A stretch of 64,000 bases of DNA from a virus, in the IMG/VR virus record IMGVR_UViG_3300037541_000804, positions 101,330 to 165,329 of that record. One strand, 5' to 3'. Below are positions 1-7,236 of this stretch, one piece after another. A program made the position numbers and the translations under genes. Each line of letters opens with the position of its first letter. Position 1 is the stretch's first letter. The notes under the pieces are model-generated. The model saw only the letters and a program-made list of their open reading frames with translations. It did no database searches and was not told the DNA's origin.

Positions 1-132
1 GGCAAATCTCCCGTATTTGTGCAACTCCATGATTTGTTTTGTTGCGATGGAGAGAGCAATCTGGCGCAAGTGCGGCCATTTGTGAGCGTTTAAAGCGAAG
101 GCAATTTTGGCGGAAGTGGATAGATCGTTCAT
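1..132 (-). CDS. Hypothetical protein, cut by window edge
   Basis: An open leftward frame begins with ATG at 132 and runs off the left edge (44 residues visible). Its start overlaps the stop of the next upstream gene in an ATGA junction, which implies translational coupling. No family is recognised. Confidence 0.6.
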   Translation of the reverse strand, partial: MNDLSTSAKIAFALNAHKWPHLRQIALSIATKQIMELHKYGRFA

Positions 133-563
133 GGATTCAATCTTACCACTTCACCGCTGTCTTGCAAGATGAAAAGTGGATATTTTTGCTTTATTTTCTC
201 TTCTGGAATATCCGTTCCCTCAAGATCAAGAAAGCGCAAATTATTTTTCGCGCCAAGCATTTTCATGGCCTTATGTACTGCGGGATACCACTTTTTCTTA
301 GGAGAATCTAGCCTTAATTGAATAAAGAAAAACTCCATGTTTTGCCTCTCATCGCTAGGAATAACACAATAAGTTACAAAACTGTTATCGTAATCGGGAT
401 TTTTTACCCTGATTTCTTTAACCCATTGTCCATTCTTGCGGAAATAACGCCCGCTACAATAAAAAGTGCAAGTTTTGCCGCAAAACTTCTCGCAGTTTTG
501 ATCTAAACGATTTGAAAGTTTTTTGCTGCAAGGTTTTTCTCGGAAAATGTATTTTTCGTTCAT
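129..563 (-). CDS. Hypothetical protein, 144 aa
   Basis: Soluble, basic protein with a Cys-rich N-terminal third (Cys near residues 12, 24, 28, 32 and 36), possibly a metal-binding knuckle. The spacing does not match a zinc finger I know. It is preceded by a good promoter whose -10 box ends 6 bases before the ATG, so the message is probably leaderless. No function can be assigned. Confidence 0.65.
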   Translation of the reverse strand: MNEKYIFREKPCSKKLSNRLDQNCEKFCGKTCTFYCSGRYFRKNGQWVKEIRVKNPDYDNSFVTYCVIPSDERQNMEFFFIQLRLDSPKKKWYPAVHKAMKMLGAKNNLRFLDLEGTDIPEEKIKQKYPLFILQDSGEVVRLNP

Positions 564-597
564 GGCTTTAATATGCGACTAAATCACTCCCCGTCAA
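564..597 (-). promoter_or_regulatory. Leaderless sigma70-type promoter
   Basis: TTGACG at 597-592, a 16-base spacer, CATATT at 575-570, then six bases to the ATG at 563. The -35 lies inside the end of the upstream 39-aa gene. Confidence 0.6.
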
Positions 598-703
598 CCT
601 TTTTATTTCGGCGATAGGCTTTTTTGCTAACCATGCGAAAAGATGGCGGCGGCAAGAGTTTGCGTGTTTTCTTGGCTTTGAGTTTGATTGAGAAGAGAAT
701 CAT
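584..703 (-). CDS. Small basic protein, 39 aa
   Basis: A short frame rich in Lys and Arg. It is accepted because an excellent promoter (TTGACA, 17 bases, TAATAT) places its ATG five bases after the -10 box. It fills what would otherwise be an empty gap. Function unknown; the charge would suit nucleic-acid binding. Confidence 0.5.
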   Translation of the reverse strand: MILFSIKLKAKKTRKLLPPPSFRMVSKKAYRRNKKVDGE

Positions 704-708
704 ACGAG

Positions 709-737
709 ATATTACTCGTAATATAATGTCTTGTCAA
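709..737 (-). promoter_or_regulatory. Leaderless sigma70-type promoter
   Basis: TTGACA at 737-732, 17-base spacer, TAATAT at 714-709, then five bases to the ATG at 703. One of the best matches to the consensus in the window. Confidence 0.65.
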
Positions 738-759
738 TCGCTTTTAAAGACATTCGCCG

Positions 760-1173
760 CTAAAACGAATAATTGTCCCACTTTTCCCGCTCTGTTTCAG
801 CTTCCGCAAGTCTGGCCTTCAATTCCGAAATAGTTTCTTGGCAGGGTTCGTCGTTACTTTCTTCGCCTGATATTTCTTCTTCGATAGCTTCAATTTGAGA
901 ATCAATCTCAGAAACCAAATCGTCCTTCACGCTATCACATTCGTCACCGTCGTAATATTCGTTGTTTATTTCGACAAAATCTTCTTCACTAATCCAATCG
1001 GCTAACCCGCAACGGTATGCCGTAGGATCAAGCTCTTTTAGGGCATTACTTGTATTGAAACTCATTCCCGCAATAGTACAACCAGGATAAATATCATCAA
1101 GCATGTCGCTGTAACGACTGTCAACGTCAATGGCTTCTAGTTCGGCGACAATCAGGGATTCGAGTTTGTTCAT
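760..1173 (-). CDS. Acidic hypothetical protein with C-terminal coiled coil
   Basis: A strongly acidic 137-aa protein. The last third is a Glu-rich helix with heptad spacing, typical of a coiled coil. A weak promoter (TTGACT, 16 bases, TTAAAA) precedes it. The high negative charge could suit a DNA mimic, but nothing specific shows that. Confidence 0.65.
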   Translation of the reverse strand: MNKLESLIVAELEAIDVDSRYSDMLDDIYPGCTIAGMSFNTSNALKELDPTAYRCGLADWISEEDFVEINNEYYDGDECDSVKDDLVSEIDSQIEAIEEEISGEESNDEPCQETISELKARLAEAETEREKWDNYSF

Positions 1174-1203
1174 GTATTATTTTAAGCTAAAATTAAGCAA
1201 TAG

Positions 1204-1587
1204 TCAAATCCTTTCGGCCAATTTCAATTCCAGCCAAGCAGGATTTTTATTCTCACTGTCAAGGCGTAATTGCTCATTCATCCAATTTTGCATTTCTTCG
1301 TGAAAATAACGCTCTCTTTCCTGTTCATATTCACGTCGAAATTCAATCTCGCTTTCATATTCGATGGCAGAAACGCTAAGGCAAGACTGGTTATATTTTT
1401 GAAAAACTTTTTCAGCCTCTTCTCTTGAATCAAACCAATGGGCGGTTCTTTTCCATCCTTGAGGGGTTAGATAACGGGAGAATTTCATGCCTCGAAATTC
1501 TTCAAAGTAAGAGACGTACCACTTGTTTAGAACGTCTGCGCCGTATGTTACCGCGCTAGTTGCTTGATTAAATGATGGAATAATCAT
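1204..1587 (-). CDS. Hypothetical protein, 127 aa
   Basis: Mixed protein with an aromatic N-terminal half and a highly charged, helical C-terminal half. Its own leaderless-type promoter at 1593-1621 fixes the start. No recognised family. Confidence 0.65.
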   Translation of the reverse strand: MIIPSFNQATSAVTYGADVLNKWYVSYFEEFRGMKFSRYLTPQGWKRTAHWFDSREEAEKVFQKYNQSCLSVSAIEYESEIEFRREYEQERERYFHEEMQNWMNEQLRLDSENKNPAWLELKLAERI

Positions 1588-1592
1588 GGGTT

Positions 1593-1621
1593 ATTATCAG
1601 CCAATGTTTTCGTCGAGTCAA
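1593..1621 (-). promoter_or_regulatory. Leaderless sigma70-type promoter
   Basis: TTGACT at 1621-1616, 17 bases, GATAAT at 1598-1593, five bases to the ATG at 1587. Confidence 0.55.
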
Positions 1622-1623
1622 GG

Positions 1624-2280
1624 TCAATTTACCAATTTAGCGGCCAATTCTCGAATTGCGGCCCAAAGAACGGGCGAGTTATGTTTGCTTCCACTAATGG
1701 AATAGCCAGTTTGGCCGATTTTAGAAACGTTAGCGCGGCCAAAGCCCAAGGTTTTAATGGGCAGTTTAACACTTCGCTCCTTGCAGGCACGCTCAAAATC
1801 GGGCCATTCAATCATTTCGCCGTTCTTAAAAACTAATACAGAGTATTTGTGCGCTTGTTCGGTTCTTTCAAATCGTTCTTGTTTTTGTTTTTGGATTTCG
1901 GCGTCACGAATGGCATTTTCGGTTTTAGCTTTTTCGCGAGCTTCGGCGGCTTTTTGTTCGTAAACTTCTGGAAAGTCAATCGCGGCTTCCCATTCTGCCA
2001 TTTTAGCGTCACAAGTGGCATTGACGCTCTCCATCAAAGCGGGGATATTATCAATAAATGTAACATGAAAAGGGCAAAAACAATTCCTAACTTTGACAAA
2101 AAGCTGGCGTTTGTCATCTTCGATGTGCTCGAAAACGATTTTGTTTTTGTCAGTCTTGAAGTAATACTTTCGGCCAATTGGCCCAAGGTAAACGGGATGT
2201 TTACCCTCGTATGGAGTCAATTCAACGTTTGCTTCGGCGAAAACGATTTTGGCGGGGAAAAAGAATGCAAATTTGTTCAT
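1624..2280 (-). CDS. Hypothetical protein with central coiled coil, 218 aa
   Basis: Three parts are visible: a beta-rich N-terminal region (about 1-85), an Ala/Glu/Lys-rich helix likely to form a coiled coil (about 95-145), and a C-terminal region rich in Gly and Ser. No catalytic motif is seen. The start sits six bases after a near-consensus promoter. Confidence 0.65.
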   Translation of the reverse strand: MNKFAFFFPAKIVFAEANVELTPYEGKHPVYLGPIGRKYYFKTDKNKIVFEHIEDDKRQLFVKVRNCFCPFHVTFIDNIPALMESVNATCDAKMAEWEAAIDFPEVYEQKAAEAREKAKTENAIRDAEIQKQKQERFERTEQAHKYSVLVFKNGEMIEWPDFERACKERSVKLPIKTLGFGRANVSKIGQTGYSISGSKHNSPVLWAAIRELAAKLVN

Positions 2281-2286
2281 GGGTGA

Positions 2287-2314
2287 AATATACTGGTTAA
2301 TCTGCGACTGTCAA
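2287..2314 (-). promoter_or_regulatory. Leaderless sigma70-type promoter
   Basis: Perfect TTGACA at 2314-2309, 16 bases, TATATT at 2292-2287, six bases to the ATG at 2280. It overlaps the end of the upstream gene. Confidence 0.7.
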
Positions 2315-2520
2315 ATCCATTCTAGCCGATACCTGAAACAGTTAAAGTTAATCCATTTATTTCGGCGCGTTGGTTTACTGGACAAGTCCCAACGATAAAC
2401 GCATTTTTTATTTTGCGCCAAATTGTCTGAATAAATAACTACATCAAATCGTTTAACGTTTGGGGCGTATTTTAGAAGAATTTCATCCGTGGATGGTTCT
2501 TTGCGGGCGTATAGTGTCAT
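2311..2520 (-). CDS. Hypothetical protein, 69 aa
   Basis: Small basic, aromatic-rich protein. The promoter at 2526-2554 ends five bases before the ATG. No family recognised. Confidence 0.6.
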   Translation of the reverse strand: MTLYARKEPSTDEILLKYAPNVKRFDVVIYSDNLAQNKKCVYRWDLSSKPTRRNKWINFNCFRYRLEWI

Positions 2521-2525
2521 GCGGG

Positions 2526-2554
2526 AATATAGCGTTTAAATCACCAAACGTCAA
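2526..2554 (-). promoter_or_regulatory. Leaderless sigma70-type promoter
   Basis: TTGACG at 2554-2549, 17 bases, TATATT at 2531-2526, five bases to the ATG at 2520. Confidence 0.65.
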
Positions 2555-2955
2555 ACCAATTCTTGCCATTCTTCTTCGGCGCAATTGTTATAAACGTAAT
2601 AGATTTTGCCAAGATGTTTTAATCTTGCAAGAATGCCCTTAATAATTTCGTCGCTTTTGCCCCAACATCCAAGGCTAAATATGATTTTCTGCCCATCATG
2701 AATGTCTTTCATGTCACAGTCGCAGTCAAACCACACATAAAGCATTCTCTTTTCGTCTCCATCCAAAAAATGCACGCGAAAACCTTTTGCATGAGGAACG
2801 CAAATTTCAAATTCGGCGCGAACACTTGCAATTTTCTTTAGGCGTTTTAGATCGTGATTGGAGTATCGCGTTCCGAGAAAATCATAAATGATTTGCGCGA
2901 TTTCAAAAACGTCTTTTTTATCTGTGGCGACAAATCCTTGTGTTGAGCTTCCCAT
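2551..2955 (-). CDS. Hypothetical protein, 134 aa
   Basis: Soluble alpha/beta-looking protein. Its last 15 residues overlap the promoter of the next gene. Function unknown. A promoter of the common type decides the start. Confidence 0.65.
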   Translation of the reverse strand: MGSSTQGFVATDKKDVFEIAQIIYDFLGTRYSNHDLKRLKKIASVRAEFEICVPHAKGFRVHFLDGDEKRMLYVWFDCDCDMKDIHDGQKIIFSLGCWGKSDEIIKGILARLKHLGKIYYVYNNCAEEEWQELV

Positions 2956-2961
2956 GTCGAG

Positions 2962-2989
2962 AGTATAGTTTATTACTTGCCCGCGTCAA
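2962..2989 (-). promoter_or_regulatory. Leaderless sigma70-type promoter
   Basis: TTGACG at 2989-2984, 16 bases, TATACT at 2967-2962, six bases to the ATG at 2955. Confidence 0.6.
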
Positions 2990-2990
2990 C

Positions 2991-3323
2991 TTAATACTGG
3001 CTAAATCCCCAATTTTTGGCCAGTTCTTCCAAATTGATTGTGTGTTTGTCTTTATAGACGATGAAAAAGCGATTAAGTTCTTCTTTTGAGGAAAAATCCT
3101 TGTAATAGGCGCTATCGTCTCGCCATCCAACGTGTGCCCTGAACCAACTAGGTTCTTCGCTTGGCTCCAAGTATTCGAGAAAACTAATTGACAATTCCGA
3201 ATCGCAAGAGCTGTTAAATTCAAACTCTTGAGTCTTTTCTTCGGACGGCCAAACTCGTTCGCCCCAAATTCCAACGCGCTTGCGAAATGAGAAGCTAGAA
3301 TATTTTGGTTGTTTCTTTTTCAT
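2991..3323 (-). CDS. Hypothetical protein, 110 aa
   Basis: Basic N-terminus, then a Glu-rich, aromatic body. It starts three bases after the stop of the upstream gene and has no promoter of its own, so it is probably co-transcribed with it. Confidence 0.6.
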   Translation of the reverse strand: MKKKQPKYSSFSFRKRVGIWGERVWPSEEKTQEFEFNSSCDSELSISFLEYLEPSEEPSWFRAHVGWRDDSAYYKDFSSKEELNRFFIVYKDKHTINLEELAKNWGFSQY

Positions 3324-3326
3324 AAG

Positions 3327-3530
3327 CTAAAACAACATCAAGCATTTGCCGCTCTCGTCAACATAATAGCCGCCGAAAATATTGTCAGATTTCATCCAAC
3401 GCAAACCACGATCTTTGCAAAAATCATGGCATTCGTCAACCGTTCCTTCAAAAATCACGGGCAAATCAAAATACGTCTTGCCGCCGTCTAGTTGAGTGTG
3501 TGAATGGAAATCGCGGACTGTTGTTTTCAT
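3327..3530 (-). CDS. Hypothetical protein, 67 aa
   Basis: Small soluble protein with several His, Asp and Cys residues but no recognisable metal motif. First gene of a two-gene unit driven by the promoter at 3538-3565. Confidence 0.6.
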   Translation of the reverse strand: MKTTVRDFHSHTQLDGGKTYFDLPVIFEGTVDECHDFCKDRGLRWMKSDNIFGGYYVDESGKCLMLF

Positions 3531-3537
3531 GTGTTAA

Positions 3538-3565
3538 ATTATACCCGTTAAATGGGCCGCGTCAA
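3538..3565 (-). promoter_or_regulatory. Leaderless sigma70-type promoter
   Basis: TTGACG at 3565-3560, 16 bases, perfect TATAAT at 3543-3538, seven bases to the ATG at 3530. Confidence 0.65.
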
Positions 3566-3855
3566 TAGTTTTTGACTAATTCGGCGCGTTTTCTACCCCA
3601 AAATTCACGACGCTGATTGCAGCCGTGGAAGTTTCGGCATTTGTCAACTGGAATCTGGTATTTTCCTTCGTTTTTGCGCGAAAAGTAAATTATCTCCAAG
3701 TCAAAAACGTTTCTATGCTTGTTGTGAACACTATACCAACGTCGCGAAATTTTAGTGATTGAGAATGATTTGGCGTTTTTGCACCATGATTTTATCCTGT
3801 AAAGGGCATGTTCTCTGCTAGAGTGCCCTCCTAAACGTAACGAATGAGTCTCCAT
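3562..3855 (-). CDS. Basic hypothetical protein, 97 aa
   Basis: Rich in Arg, Lys and His, so possibly nucleic-acid binding. Its start overlaps the upstream stop by one base. Unrecognised. Confidence 0.55.
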   Translation of the reverse strand: METHSLRLGGHSSREHALYRIKSWCKNAKSFSITKISRRWYSVHNKHRNVFDLEIIYFSRKNEGKYQIPVDKCRNFHGCNQRREFWGRKRAELVKNY

Positions 3856-4055
3856 TATAAAACCAGTTGTCTTTCTTCTTCGGCGAAATCTGATTTGATT
3901 GTTAGGGTTCCTTCTAGGAGAATTTGCTTATAGCCGCCCGATTTATCGCAATCTATATAGCTGCCTTTTAGGTCAACCCAATGACTAGACCAAAAAAGTT
4001 TGCCATCCAAGTTTCTAAAAACAAGGTGGCCATCTTCATAAGAGAGTTTTTTCAT
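3855..4055 (-). CDS. Hypothetical protein, 66 aa
   Basis: The ATG at 4055 is chosen because it forms an ATGA overlap with the upstream stop; an alternative GTG start lies six codons upstream. Beta-rich small protein of unknown role. Confidence 0.55.
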   Translation of the reverse strand: MKKLSYEDGHLVFRNLDGKLFWSSHWVDLKGSYIDCDKSGGYKQILLEGTLTIKSDFAEEERQLVL

Positions 4056-4267
4056 GATAAAATATTGGGCCAATCGCTTAATTTTTCTGTTGGGACATTA
4101 ACCATTGAAGCGTACAGGGCGGGAACGGCTTTTTGGGCTTGTTGCATTTTCTCAAGAGCAGTTATTTCTCCAATTTTGAGTCTCCACAAGCGTAAAGACG
4201 CAGCAATCAGGGTTTTCCAAAAGACAAACGTGCGTTCGTCTAGGTTGAATGATTGGGCGGTTGTCAT
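4052..4267 (-). CDS. Hypothetical helical protein, 71 aa
   Basis: Ala/Leu-rich, mostly helical, with no membrane segment. It couples to the next gene through an ATGA junction. No family recognised. Confidence 0.55.
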   Translation of the reverse strand: MTTAQSFNLDERTFVFWKTLIAASLRLWRLKIGEITALEKMQQAQKAVPALYASMVNVPTEKLSDWPNILS

Positions 4268-4278
4268 TTGTTAGTAAA

Positions 4279-4575
4279 TTATCCCAAACAAGTCATTTGA
4301 ATTGTGCATCCACCCATCCAAACGCGCCCATTTTCAACTTTTTCCTCCGAATAAACGAGGGTAAAATCTTTAGGTGAAACGGTCTCAAAAATGTTAGAGT
4401 ATTGGCGGATAATATCAGCCTTCAAAAGGTCAAGCATTTCTTCGGAGTTTTCGCCGATGAACGCCTTGATATTGTAGCACAAATCAATTGGTTTGTCAAA
4501 ACGCCAAACAACAGCAAGTGTGTGTTTGTAGTCGTTTTTGTTGAAGCGTAATTCGACTGGAAAAATGATTCTCAT
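4279..4575 (-). CDS. Hypothetical protein, 98 aa
   Basis: Small alpha/beta protein. Preceded by one of the strongest promoters in the window and therefore read as the first gene of a leftward unit. Unknown function. Confidence 0.6.
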   Translation of the reverse strand: MRIIFPVELRFNKNDYKHTLAVVWRFDKPIDLCYNIKAFIGENSEEMLDLLKADIIRQYSNIFETVSPKDFTLVYSEEKVENGRVWMGGCTIQMTCLG

Positions 4576-4581
4576 GGTTAG

Positions 4582-4609
4582 ATTATATAAGCAATTGGCC
4601 GCTAGTCAA
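4582..4609 (-). promoter_or_regulatory. Leaderless sigma70-type promoter
   Basis: TTGACT at 4609-4604, 16 bases, perfect TATAAT at 4587-4582, six bases to the ATG at 4575. Confidence 0.7.
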
Positions 4610-4998
4610 GCCCTACCCATAAACTTCTCAATCGAATCGCCAACTGAAACGCCCCACATTGGCACAAGCTCATCCGTTCCAACAAAACAGGGCTTTGTGT
4701 TCAAAATTGAAAGCCAATAGCCCTTTGCTAGAATATCAACGCCGTTGTCTTTTTCGATTCTATTTGCCGCTTCTTCGCTGGTTACTTGGATGCTAACGCA
4801 ACTTTCACATCCGCCGTTTGGATTATCGGTTAAAGGAATAGTGATTACATTATTGTGAATGGCGTTTAGCATGTGCATTCCCATCCCGCCGTATTCATCT
4901 GGATTAGCGGCCAAATCAGCGGCCCGAATGGTTTTTTCGTCTTTGCGGAGATAGTAGCGTGTTCGTTTCATGAGAATATAGTCGGTTGTTTTTGTCAT
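4606..4998 (-). CDS. Hypothetical protein, 130 aa
   Basis: The ATG at 4998 overlaps the upstream stop (TAATG), which makes it a better start than codons further upstream. A central Gly/Cys stretch lies in a mixed alpha/beta protein. No function known. Confidence 0.6.
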   Translation of the reverse strand: MTKTTDYILMKRTRYYLRKDEKTIRAADLAANPDEYGGMGMHMLNAIHNNVITIPLTDNPNGGCESCVSIQVTSEEAANRIEKDNGVDILAKGYWLSILNTKPCFVGTDELVPMWGVSVGDSIEKFMGRA

Positions 4999-5219
4999 TA
5001 GGCAAACCACTTTTCGGCAATTTTGTCCTTTATTTTTTGGCGCTCATTTTCGGCGGCCCAATGTTTTACCTCTTGAATAATCTCATAAAATGTGGGCAAA
5101 TGGTAAAAATTAAATCCGCCGTATTCGCAATAGTCAAGGACTTGTTGGCCGTTTTTCTTTTTGTAATAGATTTTAAAGCCTAGGTCTAGGAGTTGTTGTT
5201 CAGTGAATGGTTTGTTCAT
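4998..5219 (-). CDS. Hypothetical protein, 73 aa
   Basis: Charged, helical small protein beginning with a basic stretch. It is coupled to the next gene by TAATG. Unrecognised. Confidence 0.55.
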   Translation of the reverse strand: MNKPFTEQQLLDLGFKIYYKKKNGQQVLDYCEYGGFNFYHLPTFYEIIQEVKHWAAENERQKIKDKIAEKWFA

Positions 5220-5222
5220 GGT

Positions 5223-5393
5223 TTATTCAATTTCAATTTCGGCGTGAAATCCTACAATTTCTTGTTCATTGTATGAGCCAGCGTATTCTTCTTTGATTCT
5301 TACGCTGGAATCTTTAACCTTAAATTGGGTTTTCGCCGAAACATATTCGGCGATGGCTTGGTGGATTTCGTTTTGTTTTAGGACGATTTGCAT
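5223..5393 (-). CDS. Hypothetical protein, 56 aa
   Basis: Continuous frame from ATG 5393 to TAA, lying tightly between neighbours with three bases on each side. Acidic C-terminus. Function unknown. Confidence 0.5.
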   Translation of the reverse strand: MQIVLKQNEIHQAIAEYVSAKTQFKVKDSSVRIKEEYAGSYNEQEIVGFHAEIEIE

Positions 5394-5396
5394 AGT

Positions 5397-5558
5397 TTAG
5401 TTCCCCACTCTTGAGCAGTTAATGAATCGGCAATCTGGATGCAGAAACTCAAACTTATCCCTCACATCGTTTTCATAAGTCCCGCGCATTTCAAAGTAAT
5501 CGCGCTGACCGAATTTGTCAATAAAATTAACCTTGAAAAGGTAAGTTGTCTGGTTCAT
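5397..5558 (-). CDS. Hypothetical protein, 53 aa
   Basis: Short frame filling the space between two other small genes with one- to three-base gaps. Charged and aromatic, two Cys near the C-terminus. Function unknown. Confidence 0.5.
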   Translation of the reverse strand: MNQTTYLFKVNFIDKFGQRDYFEMRGTYENDVRDKFEFLHPDCRFINCSRVGN

Positions 5559-5559
5559 A

Positions 5560-5727
5560 TTAGACACTTGGAATCATTCGCTGGACATTTTGCCTTAGTT
5601 CTTTCGCTTTTTCGTAAAGAAAAAACAAATCAAGCCTATCTGCATCATCTTCGGAAGCTGATTTTAGAAGATTTTCTATCCCGTCAAGAATGTTTTCGCA
5701 GTCGTAGAGGTTGTTTAGAGTAATCAT
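5560..5727 (-). CDS. Hypothetical helical protein, 55 aa
   Basis: Acidic helical small protein. Its ATG forms an ATGA junction with the stop of the ArdA-like gene, which supports both starts. No family recognised. Confidence 0.5.
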   Translation of the reverse strand: MITLNNLYDCENILDGIENLLKSASEDDADRLDLFFLYEKAKELRQNVQRMIPSV

Positions 5728-6152
5728 TCCCTATAGTAATACGTTTCGCCGTCATAGTCAACCGATGAGTAGTCCATCATTAAAGAATTTGCCGCCGCTT
5801 CCCAATCAATGTGACAAGCGGGCCAGCCTCCGTCTCGATCAATTGCGCCGATTCTTTCGGCGTAATTTTGGGCGTATTCCTCAAAATCCTGTTCGCGAAT
5901 TAATTCCACTCCATGAAACCACTCGCGCCCGAATTGTTCGCGCAAATCAAGCAGGTTCTTCAATTCTTCGTAATCGCTGAAATCCCATTCATAGCCAAGT
6001 TCTTCATCTGTAAGATTTTCGCCGCTTGGGATTTGAAGTTTTTCTTTAATTTCGGCGATTTGCTCAACAGTCAAGCACTCTTTCCACTCGTTAAAAGAGG
6101 TTTGGAGTTCTTCTAGGCGCTCGTTTAAGTTTCTGGAGTCGAGGGTTTTCAT
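5724..6152 (-). CDS. ArdA-like antirestriction protein (candidate)
   Basis: 142 aa and strongly acidic. The C-terminal third (about 95-140) resembles ArdA proteins: an Asn-Tyr-Ala-Glu stretch, a Trp-containing turn, then Ile-Asp-Trp-Glu-Ala-Ala and a closing Tyr-rich strand. ArdA proteins are elongated acidic DNA mimics that block type I restriction enzymes soon after DNA entry. The N-terminal two thirds match less clearly, so this could be a divergent acidic protein. A promoter-like TTGACT/CAATAA pair lies upstream. Assignment rests on pattern memory only. Confidence 0.45.
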   Translation of the reverse strand: MKTLDSRNLNERLEELQTSFNEWKECLTVEQIAEIKEKLQIPSGENLTDEELGYEWDFSDYEELKNLLDLREQFGREWFHGVELIREQDFEEYAQNYAERIGAIDRDGGWPACHIDWEAAANSLMMDYSSVDYDGETYYYRE

Positions 6153-6183
6153 GCCTTTATTATTGGCTATTTTGGGTCGAAAG

Positions 6184-6387
6184 TCAAGGGTTATTGCAGC
6201 TTTCCCAATACTTTTGTAAGTGATTTTGGGCCGTGTTCATGGCATCGTCAATCAGTTCGCCTTCGGAAAGCGCCCTGTCTGAAAATCCTTTAAAAACTGT
6301 TCTCTTTTTATTCGCTGGCGTGTTTGCGTAGGCAATCCACCAGTTAGCTTGAGCAAGGCAATATGCTTGTAATTGATCTTTTGTCAT
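6184..6387 (-). CDS. Hypothetical protein, 67 aa
   Basis: Ala/Gln-rich helical protein with aromatic residues and no membrane segment. First gene behind the promoter at 6393-6421. Unknown function. Confidence 0.6.
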   Translation of the reverse strand: MTKDQLQAYCLAQANWWIAYANTPANKKRTVFKGFSDRALSEGELIDDAMNTAQNHLQKYWESCNNP

Positions 6388-6392
6388 AAGAA

Positions 6393-6421
6393 ATTATGGT
6401 TTAAAAACCCCAACAAGTCAA
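6393..6421 (-). promoter_or_regulatory. Leaderless sigma70-type promoter
   Basis: TTGACT at 6421-6416, 17 bases, CATAAT at 6398-6393, five bases to the ATG at 6387. The -35 overlaps the stop codon of the upstream zinc-ribbon gene. Confidence 0.6.
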
Positions 6422-6579
6422 GTCCAAAAACTCTTTTCACAATCGGAGCATTGGTGCTCTGCAACAACGCATTTATTTTCCCTGTCGCACGGGTCAAGAG
6501 ATTGAGCCTCCCAGAAAACCATGTAAGTTGTCAAGGTTTTTGAGCCGCAAAAGGGGCAGAAAATGATTAGCTCGTTCAT
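6418..6579 (-). CDS. Small zinc-ribbon protein, 53 aa
   Basis: Two Cys pairs are visible, CPFC near residues 8-11 and CSDC near 45-48, the layout of a rubredoxin-type zinc ribbon. Such small ribbons often serve in nucleic-acid or protein contacts. No partner is known here. Confidence 0.55.
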   Translation of the reverse strand: MNELIIFCPFCGSKTLTTYMVFWEAQSLDPCDRENKCVVAEHQCSDCEKSFWT

Positions 6580-6581
6580 GG

Positions 6582-7001
6582 CTAGGAAAGTAAAATTTGC
6601 AAACTTTTGGCGTATTTTAGGATTTGTTTGTCTGTAGGAGAGTCGGCCAAGTTGGCTAGATTGTCGGCGATTTTGACGCGGATAGCAAGTTGATTGCCAC
6701 TGTTTTTAATCGTGCGAATATTATCCTCGTAGCTGATTCGTTTGTCGAGAGTGAGGAGTAGAATGGCGCTAATAACTCGCCCATTAATACCAGCAAGCTC
6801 CAAAGAAACAATGGACGCCCCAGATTCGACGCTATCATGAAGGTATGCCGTTGCAATCAGTTCATCATCAAACCCAAAACGATCACCTGCAACTCTTGCT
6901 ACGTCAATAACATGATTAAAATATGGCGCGGTTCCATCTCTTCTAAATTCATTTTTGTGAATTTCTTTTGCCAACTCGTAAGCAATGTCTTGTTGTCTCA
7001 T
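6582..7001 (-). CDS. HD-domain hydrolase, (p)ppGpp hydrolase-like
   Basis: 139-aa single-domain HD protein. Metal ligands are visible as H30 (in YFNHVIDVA), H55-D56 (in AYLHDSVE) and a later Asp in the KIADNLANL helix. This layout is that of the small MESH1/SpoT-type HD family, which removes pyrophosphate from alarmones; related HD proteins act as nucleotidases. A phage could use it to blunt the stringent response. The start at 7001 lies six bases after a -10 box; an upstream in-frame ATG would place the promoter inside the gene. Substrate is inferred, not shown. Confidence 0.65.
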   Translation of the reverse strand: MRQQDIAYELAKEIHKNEFRRDGTAPYFNHVIDVARVAGDRFGFDDELIATAYLHDSVESGASIVSLELAGINGRVISAILLLTLDKRISYEDNIRTIKNSGNQLAIRVKIADNLANLADSPTDKQILKYAKSLQILLS

Positions 7002-7007
7002 ATTTTT

Positions 7008-7036
7008 ATAATCAACCATTCACGGCAACTTGTCAA
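7008..7036 (-). promoter_or_regulatory. Leaderless promoter, weak -10
   Basis: Perfect TTGACA at 7036-7031, 17 bases, GATTAT at 7013-7008, six bases to the ATG at 7001. It favours the downstream ATG over the one six codons earlier. Confidence 0.4.
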
Positions 7037-7202
7037 GTGGCGGATAAAAAACCTCAAAGATTTCGCCGTCGTTTGTGTATCGTCCATTCACTTTCCAGAA
7101 TGGCTCAACGTTCAGAATTTGCTGCTTCTTTGGGGCGAAAATTTCTGGCAATGCGCCAAGAAAAACTCCGCCGAGAATTGCTAGAACAAAGAGTCCTTTC
7201 AT
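7020..7202 (-). CDS. Small exported or membrane-anchored protein, 60 aa
   Basis: Begins with a basic residue followed by a Gly/Leu/Ala hydrophobic segment (about 3-22), a signal peptide or single membrane anchor, then a polar tail. The neighbouring endolysin gene suggests an envelope role. Unrecognised. Confidence 0.55.
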   Translation of the reverse strand: MKGLFVLAILGGVFLGALPEIFAPKKQQILNVEPFWKVNGRYTNDGEIFEVFYPPLDKLP

Positions 7203-7208
7203 GGGTTT

Positions 7209-7236
7209 AATATAGGGGTTTATTCCCGCGAGTCAA
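7209..7236 (-). promoter_or_regulatory. Leaderless sigma70-type promoter
   Basis: TTGACT at 7236-7231, 16 bases, TATATT at 7214-7209, six bases to the ATG at 7202. It lies inside the end of the endolysin gene. Confidence 0.65.

Noticed and set aside
1849-2286. 145-aa rightward frame
   Set aside because: Antisense shadow of the leftward gene at 1624-2280, which has a strong promoter and normal composition.
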